A stretch of DNA of 64,000 nucleotides from Palsa-1439 sp050015495 (GCA_050015495.1 JBEKBH010000011.1:1-64000), one strand, 5' to 3'; shown: positions 25,227 through 34,000, counted from the first letter of the stretch. Numbers and translations are program-made. The notes: generated by a model from the letters alone, not told the origin.

Positions 25227-26602
25227 CAGCCCAAAACTTCTCGTGGATCGGTGATGTGGCCCGTGATCGCGCTGGCGGCCACGGTGTAGGGCGAGCCGAG
25301 AAACACCTGCGATTCGAGATGTCCCATGCGTCCCGGGAAATTCCGGTTCGTCGCGCTGATGCACTTCATCGGTTTGTTCAACCGCCCGAACGTATCGGTC
25401 GGGCCACCCAGACAAGCGGCGCAACTGGCGTTCTCGGTCATTTGCACGCCGGCTTCCTCGAGCACCTGCCACACGGTCTTGCCGTTCATCTTCGCCGCCT
25501 GCAACTCATGCACCACATCGGGTGTTGCGGGAACGCCGAACGTGTCAATCTTGACCTTGTGGCCCTTGATGACTTCCGCGAACGCGAGGAAATCGCTGGT
25601 CTTGCCGCCCGTGCATGAGCCGATGTAGGCGCGGTCGAGCTGAACGCTCCCAAGTTCCCGGGCGAGTTTGCGGTTGCCGGGATTGGGATGGCACGCCACG
25701 GTGGGTTCGAGCTTTGAGAGATCGAATTTCTTGTCGTACACGAACTTCTGCTTATCGTCAGAATCGCAGAACAACGCGTCGTATTTCACCTTCGTGCCGT
25801 TCGCTTTCGTGCGCTCATCGACGTACGCGAATGTCGTCTTATCGGGCTCGAAAATCCCGTTCTTGCCGCCCGCTTCGATGGCCATGTTGGTGATGGTCAT
25901 GCGGTCATCCATGCTAAGGGACTTGGCGCCCGGCCCTTGGAACTGCATCGCGCGATAGGTCGCGCCGTCAAACCCGATGTCGCCAATGCAATGGAGAATG
26001 ACATCCTTGGCCATCACGCCTTTTTGGAGCGAACCTTCCAGCCAGAACCGCATCGTCTCCGGCACCTTGAGCAACAACTTGCCCGTGCCGAACACGAAGC
26101 CCGCGTCCGTGTTGCCGATGCCGGTTGCGAATTCGCCGAACGCGCCCGCCATGCACGTGTGCGAGTCCGTGCCGAGGAGGACCTCGCCGGGTCGCGTGTG
26201 GCCCTTGGCTGGCAATGCCGTGTGACACACGCCCGCAAAGCTGCCGCCGTACTGGCGCTTGAGTTGGCCCTTGGACGGGTCGAAATGCCAGGAGCCGTGC
26301 GGATCGTCGATCACATCATAGAAATATTTGATGTTCTGGTCGTGAACGAACGCCCGCAGGATGTCCACGTTGCGGTTCGACTTCGAGTCCGCCGTGAAAA
26401 TGTAATGGTCGGGGATGATGACGATCTTCTCGCGGTCCCAGACTTTGGCGTGCTTGCCAAACTCGCGCTGGAATACGCCGATGGTGCCCGGGCCGCACAC
26501 GTCGTGCGTCATGAGGACGTCCACGTTCACCCAGACGTTGTCGCCGGGCTGCACGGATTTCTTGCCCGCCGCGCGGGCCATGATTTTCTCTGTCAGTGTC
26601 AT
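25226..26602 (-). CDS. leuC: 3-isopropylmalate/homoaconitate dehydratase large-subunit family protein (LeuC-like)
   Basis: 4Fe-4S dehydratase of the aconitase superfamily, 458 aa. Cluster ligands are visible in IGSCTGGKTSDF and ENASCAACLGGP, and substrate-site regions include VLLGTDSHTCMAGAFGEFATGIGNTD. In leucine synthesis the large subunit needs a small swivel subunit (LeuD); none adjoins here, so leuD is elsewhere or the substrate differs (homoaconitate, methyl-malate and similar). It starts at 26602, supported by GGAG and a promoter. It is divergent from the lipoate-ligase gene with interleaved promoters. Confidence 0.88.
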   Translation of the reverse strand: MTLTEKIMARAAGKKSVQPGDNVWVNVDVLMTHDVCGPGTIGVFQREFGKHAKVWDREKIVIIPDHYIFTADSKSNRNVDILRAFVHDQNIKYFYDVIDDPHGSWHFDPSKGQLKRQYGGSFAGVCHTALPAKGHTRPGEVLLGTDSHTCMAGAFGEFATGIGNTDAGFVFGTGKLLLKVPETMRFWLEGSLQKGVMAKDVILHCIGDIGFDGATYRAMQFQGPGAKSLSMDDRMTITNMAIEAGGKNGIFEPDKTTFAYVDERTKANGTKVKYDALFCDSDDKQKFVYDKKFDLSKLEPTVACHPNPGNRKLARELGSVQLDRAYIGSCTGGKTSDFLAFAEVIKGHKVKIDTFGVPATPDVVHELQAAKMNGKTVWQVLEEAGVQMTENASCAACLGGPTDTFGRLNKPMKCISATNRNFPGRMGHLESQVFLGSPYTVAASAITGHITDPREVLG

Positions 26603-26626
26603 GTGATCGGTACTCCGAGATGCGAC

Positions 26627-26655
26627 AGGATACACGAGCAATTGTGCCCATGCAA
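26627..26655 (-). promoter_or_regulatory. leuC promoter
   Basis: Minus strand TTGCAT (26650-26655), 17 bp, TATCCT (26627-26632), with a leader of about 20 nt carrying GGAG (minus strand, 26613-26616). Its -35 region lies inside the divergent lplA promoter, so the two promoters probably compete. Confidence 0.6.
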
Positions 26656-26670
26656 CATCCGCGCTACACT
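26642..26670 (+). promoter_or_regulatory. lplA-like gene promoter, leaderless
   Basis: TTGTGC (26642-26647), 17 bp, TACACT (26665-26670), then 6 bp to the ATG at 26677. It overlaps the leuC promoter face to face. Confidence 0.6.
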
Positions 26671-26676
26671 CGCCGC

Positions 26677-27351
26677 ATGACCGAAACTTGGGATTTTCTA
26701 CTCTCCCCCGCCGCTGGCGCGGCGTGGAACATGGCGTTGGATGAGGCGTTGCTGCACACCGCGGCAAAACGGGGACGCCCGTTGCTGCGCGTCTACGCGT
26801 GGGAGAAGCCGTCCGTCTCGTTTGGCTATTTCCTGAAGTTCCCCGCACCGTTGGCCGAGCGCCATGACGTGGTCCGTCGTCTCACAGGTGGCGGCGTGGT
26901 GTATCACGTCGAGGACACCACGTACACGGTGGTCGTCCCGCCCGCGCACGCGTTGTACGCCATGAAAACCGCCGACGCGTACTGCGCGCTACACAAGGCC
27001 GTGGCGGCCGCATTTGAATCGAGGCCAATGCTGCACGAGGCGATGATTCAATCGCCCCAGGGTCAATACGAATGCTTTCAGAAGCCCGTTCACGGTGACG
27101 TGGTGGCCGACGGTCGGAAACTGGCCGGAGGCGCACAACGCCGCACGAAATCCGGTCTGTTGCATCAGGGATCCATCGCTAAGAAGCTTTCCGCGTCCCA
27201 GATCAAACATGGCTTTCAGGAAGCGCTCGGCATCGAGTTCGAGACGTATGTGGTCACGGGCTCCGAGCGGGCCCTTGCCGAAAAACTCGTTCGCGAGAAA
27301 TATGGCACTACTTCGTGGAACCGACCCGTCTCAGCCGGTTCGTCAGGGTGA
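26677..27351 (+). CDS. Lipoate/octanoate-protein ligase-like protein (BPL/LplA/LipB family)
   Basis: Biotin/lipoate A/B ligase-fold protein of 224 aa. It acts on lipoyl domains of 2-oxoacid dehydrogenases or GcvH. The substrate loop RRLTGGGVVYH and the lysine-bearing segment DGRKLAGGAQRR are intact, and HQGSI matches the family. The C-terminal accessory domain of LplA is missing, so it could be an LipM-like octanoyltransferase or a short ligase. The ATG is set by the promoter that ends 6 bp upstream. Confidence 0.85.
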   Translation: MTETWDFLLSPAAGAAWNMALDEALLHTAAKRGRPLLRVYAWEKPSVSFGYFLKFPAPLAERHDVVRRLTGGGVVYHVEDTTYTVVVPPAHALYAMKTADAYCALHKAVAAAFESRPMLHEAMIQSPQGQYECFQKPVHGDVVADGRKLAGGAQRRTKSGLLHQGSIAKKLSASQIKHGFQEALGIEFETYVVTGSERALAEKLVREKYGTTSWNRPVSAGSSG

Positions 27352-27360
27352 TTAGCGCGA

Positions 27361-29103
27361 ATGATGGACCACAGCCAGCGCGAGCATGTCCCGGGCCTCC
27401 TGATCATCGCGATTATTGCGGTGGTGATGGGCGTCGTCGTGACCGCCTGGCTGGGTGCCGCCCGGCGCGGCCTCGAATATGACGAACTCTGGACGCTGCA
27501 GGAATACGCCCACGGGCCGTCCGTCGCGCACATCTTTTCCGACATGGCGACCCCCAACAACCATCCCCTTAGCAGCCTGCTGATTCGGATCGCGACCGCG
27601 TGCTTTGGCGACTCGGAAATTGTCGTTCGTCTCCCATCCCTGATCGCGGGAACATTGTTATGGGTTTGCCTGCCGTTCCTGACGCATCGATTGACGCAAC
27701 GTTGGGACGCGGCGTTACTGGCCACGGGCTGGGTGGCGGCCAACGCCGCCGTTTTTCATTATGGAGAAACAGCCCGCGGCTATTCGCTGCAGACGCTCCT
27801 GCTCTTCACGCACGCCACGTTGGTCTCGAATGCGTATCGTCGGCCGGAACGAGAGGGACGGATGCTGGCGGCAGCCGTCGTTGCGGGCGCGGCGGCAATG
27901 ACCGCGTTGCCGACCACGGTGATTTTTATCCTGCCGATCGCCCTCGTGGACATCGTCGCTCGTGCCATCCGCGGAAAGAAGCGAGCGACGTCACCACGCG
28001 CACCATTTCTCGCGGGCGAATGGCGCGCCGTCACGGCCTACACCGCGCTGGCCATGTTCTGCGCCATGTGGATCTCCCACGGCGCCGCGGAATTCACGGA
28101 CGCGCAGGCGAAGTTTGGGAACGGCATCTCATCACTATCGCAATGGCTGCGGTTCGATGGGGAAACAATCGGAGCGCTCGGCCTGTGGCCGATGACGATC
28201 CTGGCGGTTACTGGACTGTTCTTGTGTGTCGGGGACCGGACCCTGTGGACAGGCAATGCCACGACGGCCTGTGCGTTGGCGACCGCGTGGTTGTTTCGCG
28301 CGTTTCCGCCGCGCGCCTACGTGCCCTTGGTGCCGCTGGTTTGCGCGGCGGGGGCGATGGGGTTGTGCCGTGCGCTCGACCGGGCGGCGGGAAGAATCGG
28401 GGCGAAATGGAGAAACGCCCTCGTGACGCTCGCGGCGGCGGTGCCCGTTGTCGGATTGCACTCGGCCCTGCTCAGCTGGACGCCGCCTGACTGGAAACAC
28501 CTGGTCGAGCCCGTGCGGGATGCCGCTGGCCCCAGAGCGTATATTGCTTATCCGGCCTACGACGGGTACATCCTCGTCCATTACTACGCGCCGGATATCC
28601 TGGTCGACACACTTTCCCGATCGCCAGCGGGTGACGGCACCGAGCTGGTGCTCACCGAGCCCGGGGGACGAATCACGGGGGTGGATATTGCCTCGGGACA
28701 CACGATCAACATTTTTTGCCCGGAACGGTTTCGCGTTTCGACGAAACGCGTTCCCGGAACATCTCTCGATCTAACGGCCTATGCCTTCGCGCAATTGCCG
28801 CCACGGTTTTCTCCACGGCTGGTCGGGCCGGAATCGGTCTACTTTGTCCAGTTGGGACCCGTGAACAAGGCTCGGGCTCTTCAATCACTGGAGAAGCTGT
28901 ACACAGACAGCGGGCCCGATCGATGGCAGTTGATCAACCCGCACCTGGAAATGGTCGTCAACGAGTCCGGCGGAATCCTCCAGGCGTTCCTCCTCGCGAC
29001 CACCAACCGAAATGAATTCGTGAGGGTGGGAACGAACGAAGTTTCTTCCGGGAGCGTTCCCGTGAGTTTCTACCAGCTTGCGTTACCGAAGGCCGGCCCG
29101 TGA
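27361..29103 (+). CDS. GT-C membrane glycosyltransferase-like protein (family 39 type)
   Basis: Polytopic inner-membrane protein, 580 aa, with about 10-11 hydrophobic segments up to residue 380 and a soluble, presumably periplasmic C-terminal domain of about 200 residues. The first loop has RRGLEYDELWTLQEYAHG; the acidic DE pair in this loop is the catalytic signature of PMT/ArnT-type transferases using polyprenyl-phosphate sugars. ATPNNHPLSSLLIR and HYGETARGYSLQTLLL are also characteristic. It starts 9 bp after the lipoate-ligase gene and may share its mRNA. Acceptor unknown. Confidence 0.83.
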   Translation: MMDHSQREHVPGLLIIAIIAVVMGVVVTAWLGAARRGLEYDELWTLQEYAHGPSVAHIFSDMATPNNHPLSSLLIRIATACFGDSEIVVRLPSLIAGTLLWVCLPFLTHRLTQRWDAALLATGWVAANAAVFHYGETARGYSLQTLLLFTHATLVSNAYRRPEREGRMLAAAVVAGAAAMTALPTTVIFILPIALVDIVARAIRGKKRATSPRAPFLAGEWRAVTAYTALAMFCAMWISHGAAEFTDAQAKFGNGISSLSQWLRFDGETIGALGLWPMTILAVTGLFLCVGDRTLWTGNATTACALATAWLFRAFPPRAYVPLVPLVCAAGAMGLCRALDRAAGRIGAKWRNALVTLAAAVPVVGLHSALLSWTPPDWKHLVEPVRDAAGPRAYIAYPAYDGYILVHYYAPDILVDTLSRSPAGDGTELVLTEPGGRITGVDIASGHTINIFCPERFRVSTKRVPGTSLDLTAYAFAQLPPRFSPRLVGPESVYFVQLGPVNKARALQSLEKLYTDSGPDRWQLINPHLEMVVNESGGILQAFLLATTNRNEFVRVGTNEVSSGSVPVSFYQLALPKAGP

Positions 29104-29112
29104 CCGCTTGTT

Positions 29113-30141
29113 TCAGGTGAGTTTGGGTTGGTCGCCCGGCGAAATAACGGGTTGCTCGATCTGGCCGAGCTTGGCGTCGAATTTCGCCAGGGCCTTCTCG
29201 CCGTCGGAATAACTGCCCTGCGCGTTGGTAAGATGTTTGCCGAGCACGCGGAAACTTTCCTGGACGCGCTCGAAATCGCCGCGCAGGCGCGCGAGCGTGT
29301 TGAGGATTTCCTGGGCGCGTTCCTCGACCTGCATTCCGCGCAGGCCGAGCAGGATGGTTTGCAGGTAGGCGTAGAAGCTGTTTGGCGAAACCGGTACAAC
29401 GCGTTTCTCCAGCGCGTAGCTGAATAACGGGCGTTCTTCTCCCGAAGCGCTGGCTTCTTCCTTGATGATCGTCTCGTAATACACGTTCTCGGCGGGAACG
29501 TACATCAAGGCGAAATTGTAGGTGCCTTCGTCGGGCAAAATATATTTCGTGGAAATCGCATCGACGTGTTTCTTCACGTCGCGCAGGAATTGTTTGCGGG
29601 CCGCCACCCGCTCGGAGTCGCTCTGGGCGTCCATGATACGGCGGAAATTCTCCAGCGGGAATTTCGAGTCCACCGGCACCAACTTGTTTCCAATGTGGAT
29701 CACCGCGTCGACCGCCTCACCGCTGCGGAACCGGTGTTGCAACTGGAAATGCTCGGGCGGCAGGATTTGTCCCAACAGGTCACCGAGAAACAGTTCGCCC
29801 ATTCCGCCGCGCAACTTCGGCGCACGGAGAATGTTCACCAGATCGGCGGCCGCTTTGCCGACCTCGTGGATTTGGCCGACCTTTTCGCGGAGATCGCCGA
29901 CGACCTTGGCGGCATTGTCGAGGCGGCTGTTCATCTGTGAGGCGGATTGCTGCAGGTTCTCGGCGACGGTCTGGCCGAACTTGTCGAGCCGCTCCTGCAG
30001 GCCGTTCATCTGCTGCTGAATCAGCAGTAGCGACTGATCGGGCGGCGGGGGCGGTTTGTTACGCTCGCGCGCGACCACGACGATCAACGCGCCGACTGCG
30101 ACAAGCGTCAGCAACCCGATGATAATGACGACGGATTCCAC
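29113..30141 (-). CDS. rmuC: DNA recombination protein RmuC
   Basis: RmuC-family protein, 342 aa: one N-terminal membrane segment (5-24), a coiled coil at about 40-100 (LLLIQQQMNGLQERLDKFG and so on), then the RmuC core with PD-(D/E)XK-like features (RGGMGELFLGDLLGQILP, DAVIHIGNKLVPVDSKFPLENF). RmuC limits recombination at inverted repeats in E. coli; the mechanism is not settled. The start codon is GTG, 6 bp after a -10 box, so probably leaderless. It is shorter than E. coli RmuC (475 aa), mainly in the coiled coil. Confidence 0.93.
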   Translation of the reverse strand: MESVVIIIGLLTLVAVGALIVVVARERNKPPPPPDQSLLLIQQQMNGLQERLDKFGQTVAENLQQSASQMNSRLDNAAKVVGDLREKVGQIHEVGKAAADLVNILRAPKLRGGMGELFLGDLLGQILPPEHFQLQHRFRSGEAVDAVIHIGNKLVPVDSKFPLENFRRIMDAQSDSERVAARKQFLRDVKKHVDAISTKYILPDEGTYNFALMYVPAENVYYETIIKEEASASGEERPLFSYALEKRVVPVSPNSFYAYLQTILLGLRGMQVEERAQEILNTLARLRGDFERVQESFRVLGKHLTNAQGSYSDGEKALAKFDAKLGQIEQPVISPGDQPKLT

Positions 30142-30147
30142 GGCCCG

Positions 30148-30176
30148 AAGCTAACATTTGCCAGACGGAACGGCAA
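30148..30176 (-). promoter_or_regulatory. rmuC promoter, leaderless GTG start
   Basis: Minus strand TTGCCG (30171-30176), 17 bp, TAGCTT (30148-30153), then 6 bp to the GTG at 30141. Confidence 0.5.
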
Positions 30177-30199
30177 TTGTTTGGTTTTAACCCAGCCAG

Positions 30200-30230
30200 C
30201 CGTTAACGCTTTTTTTACTACTTTGGTGCG
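30200..30230 (+). promoter_or_regulatory. candidate KdpE box upstream of the first kdpA
   Basis: CGTTAACGCTTTTTTTACTA (30201-30220), followed by CTTTGG, is a T-rich tract like the known E. coli KdpE site with its TTTTTTTACA core. The leader to the start at 30317 is otherwise featureless; no good -10/-35 pair is seen, as expected for an activator-dependent promoter. Confidence 0.45.
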
Positions 30231-30316
30231 CGTATTAATTATCACCTTGGCGCACTTCCCGTTGATAGTAACGCTGGGATAAGAACCGTTGGAGCTTTCC
30301 GACAGGAGCCATGCTG

Positions 30317-32098
30317 ATGAAGGCGAATGAAGTCTTTCAACTATTGCTGTATTTCGGTCTGTTACTTGGCCTGACGCCACCGATTGGCGGATTCATGGCG
30401 CGGGTGTTCGAGGGGAAACGAACGCGGTTATCCGGCATTCTCGGGCCGGTCGAGAAATGGATTTACCGGCTCAGCGGCGTGAATCCCGACGAGGAGATGT
30501 CCTGGAAGCGCTATTTCGGGGCGGTGCTGACCTTCAATGTCGTGGGGATCCTCACGCTGATGGCCTTGGAAATGACGCAGGGCTGGTTGCCGCTGAACCC
30601 GCAGAAGTTTCCCAATGTTCCGTGGGCGCTGGCGCTGAACACGGCGATCAGTTTCATTACCAATACCAACTGGCAGGCGTACTCGGGCGAAAACACGATG
30701 AGTTACCTGACCCAAATGGCCGGGCTGGCCGTGCACAACTTCCTCAGCGCGGCGACCGGCATCGCGATCCTCGTGTGCTTCGCACGCGGACTGAAGCGCG
30801 CCTCGTCGAAATCGCTCGGCAGTTTCTGGGTGGATGTCACGCGGACGACGCTCTACGTATTGCTACCGTTTTCGGCGATTGTCGCGATCGTATTGGTCAG
30901 CCAGGGAGTGGTGCAGAATTTCAAGCCGTACACGGACGCGAGGCTGGTCGAACCGTACACCACGCAGGTGCCGAAGACCGATGACAAAGGGAACCCGGTC
31001 AAGGACGACAAGGGTAATCCGGTCATGGTCGACCAACGAGTGGAGACGCAGAGCATTCCGTTGGGACCGGCGGCCTCGCAGATCGCCATCAAACAACTCG
31101 GCACCAACGGCGGCGGGTTCTACGGCCAGAACAGCGCGCATCCGTTTGAGAACCCGACCCCGTTCAGCAATTTCGTGGAGATGTTCGGGCTGATCATCCT
31201 CGCGGCGGCGCTGGTTTATGCATTTGGCGTGCTGGTCGGGGACCGCCGGCACGCGTGGGTATTGTTTGGTGTGATGCTGGCATTGCTCATTGGCGCCTTC
31301 ACGCTGGCATGGTGGGCGGAGACGCGGCCCAATCCGGTCGTCGGCAACGTCCAACCGTTGCTCGAAGGGAAAGAACTGCGGTTCGGCGTGATGAACAGCG
31401 TGTTGTTCGGCGTGGCCACAACGGGAACGTCCTGCGGCGCGGTCAATTCGATGCATGACAGTTTCACGCCGCTGGCGGGTCTGGCGCCGTTGTGGAACCT
31501 GATGCTGGGTTGCATCGTGTTCGGCGGCGTCGGGGCGGGGTTATACGGCATCATGATGCACGTCCTGCTGGCCGTGTTCATTGCCGGGCTGATGGTCGGG
31601 CGCACACCGGAGTATTTGGGCAAGAAAGTCCAGGCATGGGAGGCCACGTGGGCCGTGGTGGCGATTCTGATCCCGAATTTTCTGATCCTGATCGGTTCGG
31701 CAGTTGCATCCAGTGTACCCGCCGGGCTATCGGGCCTGGGCAATCAAGGCCCGCATGGGCTGAGTGAAATCTTTTACGCATACGCTTCGGCTTCCAATAA
31801 CAACGGCAGCGCGTTCGCCGGGCTCAACGCCAACACAAACTTCTACAATCTGACCCTTGGCGCGGCGATGTTTCTCGGTCGGTTCGGCGTGGCCTTCGCG
31901 GTGCTGGCCATTGCCGGCGGCTTCGCCGCGAAGAAAACGATTGCGGCCTCGCAGGGGACACTGCCAACCAATGGGCTGACGTTCGCCTGCGTGTTGTTCG
32001 GCATCATCTTGATCGTCGCCGCATTAACGTTCTTTCCCGCGTTGTGCCTCGGACCGATTGTCGAGCACGGGTTGATGCTCGGGGGACGAGTCTTTTAG
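30317..32098 (+). CDS. kdpA: Potassium-transporting P-type ATPase, K+-channel-like subunit KdpA (copy 1, canonical filter)
   Basis: Channel-like subunit that selects K+ for the Kdp pump; 593 aa, about ten membrane segments, four pore repeats. All four loops match E. coli KdpA: FITNTNWQAYSGE, LGTNGGGFYGQNSAHPFENP, TGTSCGAVNSMHDS and ANNNGSAFAGLNAN. An insert near residues 214-240 (TDDKGNPVKDDKGNPVMV) is absent from E. coli KdpA and shared with copy 2. I start at 30317 because AGGAG is 8 bp upstream; the ATG at 30311 is only 2 bp from it. First gene of the kdp locus. Confidence 0.95.
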   Translation: MKANEVFQLLLYFGLLLGLTPPIGGFMARVFEGKRTRLSGILGPVEKWIYRLSGVNPDEEMSWKRYFGAVLTFNVVGILTLMALEMTQGWLPLNPQKFPNVPWALALNTAISFITNTNWQAYSGENTMSYLTQMAGLAVHNFLSAATGIAILVCFARGLKRASSKSLGSFWVDVTRTTLYVLLPFSAIVAIVLVSQGVVQNFKPYTDARLVEPYTTQVPKTDDKGNPVKDDKGNPVMVDQRVETQSIPLGPAASQIAIKQLGTNGGGFYGQNSAHPFENPTPFSNFVEMFGLIILAAALVYAFGVLVGDRRHAWVLFGVMLALLIGAFTLAWWAETRPNPVVGNVQPLLEGKELRFGVMNSVLFGVATTGTSCGAVNSMHDSFTPLAGLAPLWNLMLGCIVFGGVGAGLYGIMMHVLLAVFIAGLMVGRTPEYLGKKVQAWEATWAVVAILIPNFLILIGSAVASSVPAGLSGLGNQGPHGLSEIFYAYASASNNNGSAFAGLNANTNFYNLTLGAAMFLGRFGVAFAVLAIAGGFAAKKTIAASQGTLPTNGLTFACVLFGIILIVAALTFFPALCLGPIVEHGLMLGGRVF

Positions 32099-32114
32099 GG
32101 AGGTCACAACGCGC

Positions 32115-32145
32115 CATTTAACGGTTTTTTAACGGGTTTTGGGCC
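32115..32145 (+). promoter_or_regulatory. candidate KdpE box upstream of the second kdpA
   Basis: CATTTAACGGTTTTTTAACG (32115-32134), followed by GGTTTTGG, resembles the tract before the first kdpA. The 110-bp gap between the two kdpA genes is AT-rich and could carry a second regulated promoter. Confidence 0.4.
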
Positions 32146-32208
32146 TGTTTTGATTATCGTATTTTTTATGTCGATGTCATAGTGCCTGCGGTTGTAGGCG
32201 AACAAACT

Positions 32209-33990
32209 ATGAATGCACTCGAAATTATTCAGATCGTGATTTTCTTCGGAATCGGGATCGCGCTGACCCCGCCGCTGGGGAAGTTCATGGCCAGCGTGTT
32301 CAAGGGCGAACGGACCTTCCTCCATCCGGTGGTTCAGCCGATCGAGAACCTGGTGTACCGGCTGACCGGCGTCGACCCCACGGAGGAGATGTCGTGGCTG
32401 CGGTATTTGTGGGCCGTGGTCATCATGACCTGCGTCGGGTTCGCCTCGCTGATGGCGATTTTGATGCTCCAGCAGTGGTTGCCGCTGAATCCGCAGAAGA
32501 TCACCAACAATTCCTGGCACCTGGCATTCAACACGGCGTGGAGCTTCACCTGCAACGCGGACTGGCAGTCGTACACAGGCGAGTCCGCGATGAGTTATTT
32601 CTCGCAGACGATCGGCCTCTCGGTGCACCAATTCCTGAGCGGCGCGGCGGGCCTGGCGGTCCTCGTCGCCGTGGGCCGGGCCTTGAAACGTCACACGACG
32701 AAAACCATCGGCAATTTCTGGGTGGACCTGACACGCGCCCTTCTTTACATCGTGATTCCGTTGTCGGTGCTCTTCGCGATTCCACTGGTTTGGCAGGGCG
32801 TCCCGCAGACATGGAAACCGTATCCCGACGCCAAGCTACTGGAGCCGTACACGACGCAGGTGCCGAAGACCGATGACAAGGGAAACCCGGTCAAGGACGA
32901 CAAGGGCAACCCGGTGATGGTGGATCAGCGGGTCGAGACGCAAAGCGTTCCGATCGGCCCGGTGGCATCGTTTGAATCCTGCAAACAACTGTTCACGAAC
33001 GGCGGCGGTTGGTACGGCGTGAACAGCGCACACCCATTTGAGAACCCGACCCCGGTCAGCAATTTCGTCGAAATGTTGGCGATCATCGTCGTACCGATGG
33101 CGCAAGTCTACATGTTCGGCCTGCTGATCGGCAATTTGAAGCATGCCTGGTGTTTGTTCTGGGTGATGCTGGCCCTGTATCTGTTCTCGTTCGGGATCGC
33201 GTGGTGGGCCGAGACGCGGCCCAATCCCGTGGTCAGTAACGTCCAGCCGTTGCTCGAGGGCAAGGAGCAGCGGTTTGGCGTGATGAATAGCGTGCTCTGG
33301 GGCATCTCGTGCACCGCCATCGACAACGGCTCCGTGAATTCGATGCATGACAGTTGGATGCCGCTGGCCGGCATGATGCCGATGTGGAACATCCTGATCG
33401 GCGAAATCATGTTTGGCGGAATCGGCTGCGGCGTGTACTGCATGTTGTTCCACGTGCTGATTGCCGTGTTCATTGCCGGGTTGATGATCGGGCGCACGCC
33501 GGAGTATCTGGGCAAGAAACTGGGGGCGTGGGTCGCCACGTGGGCGGTGATCGGCGTGCTGTTGCCGAACGCTGCCTGTCTCATCCCAACGGCTATCTCC
33601 GTGGTCTTGCCGGCAGGTGTGTCCAGTATGAATAACGCCGGCCCGCACGGGTTGAGCGAGGTATTGTACGCCTTTGGCGAAGCCGCCAACAACAACGGTA
33701 GCGCGTTCGCCGGGCTTAACGCCAACGTCCCTTGGTACGATGTGACACTCGGACTGGCGATCATCATCGGCCGGTTCGCCCCCATCGCCGCCGCGCTGGC
33801 AATTGTCGGACGACTGGCCTCCGAAAAGACCGTCGAGGCCTCGGCGGGCACGCTGCCGACGCATGGCTGGACGTTTGGCCTCACGTTGACGGGCGTCATC
33901 ATCATCGTCGCTGCGCTGACGTTCTTCCCGGTGCTTTGTTTGGGGCCGATAGTGGAGCACGGCCTGATGCTGGCCGGGCGCGTTTTCTAG
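32209..33990 (+). CDS. Second KdpA paralogue with a diverged selectivity filter
   Basis: Full-length KdpA homologue (593 aa) directly after the canonical copy and of the same layout, roughly 60% identical by eye. Three of the four pore loops differ. Loop 1 reads FTCNADWQSYTGE (canonical TNTNW). Loop 2 reads LFTNGGGWYGVNSAHPFENP (canonical LGTNGGG). Loop 3 reads TAIDNGSVNSMHDS (canonical TxxSCGAV). Loop 4, NNNGSAFAGL, is unchanged. The new Asp residues near the filter suggest altered ion selectivity or affinity. The frame is intact and ends 10 bp before kdpB, so it is the copy next to the rest of the operon. Start at 32209; only a weak AGGCG precedes it. Confidence 0.93.
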   Translation: MNALEIIQIVIFFGIGIALTPPLGKFMASVFKGERTFLHPVVQPIENLVYRLTGVDPTEEMSWLRYLWAVVIMTCVGFASLMAILMLQQWLPLNPQKITNNSWHLAFNTAWSFTCNADWQSYTGESAMSYFSQTIGLSVHQFLSGAAGLAVLVAVGRALKRHTTKTIGNFWVDLTRALLYIVIPLSVLFAIPLVWQGVPQTWKPYPDAKLLEPYTTQVPKTDDKGNPVKDDKGNPVMVDQRVETQSVPIGPVASFESCKQLFTNGGGWYGVNSAHPFENPTPVSNFVEMLAIIVVPMAQVYMFGLLIGNLKHAWCLFWVMLALYLFSFGIAWWAETRPNPVVSNVQPLLEGKEQRFGVMNSVLWGISCTAIDNGSVNSMHDSWMPLAGMMPMWNILIGEIMFGGIGCGVYCMLFHVLIAVFIAGLMIGRTPEYLGKKLGAWVATWAVIGVLLPNAACLIPTAISVVLPAGVSSMNNAGPHGLSEVLYAFGEAANNNGSAFAGLNANVPWYDVTLGLAIIIGRFAPIAAALAIVGRLASEKTVEASAGTLPTHGWTFGLTLTGVIIIVAALTFFPVLCLGPIVEHGLMLAGRVF

Positions 33991-34000
33991 AGAGAAACTT

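Noticed and set aside
30142..30316. c-di-AMP (ydaO) or other riboswitch before kdpA
   Set aside because: I could not find the conserved ydaO elements; the leader is mostly AT-rich without clear helices.
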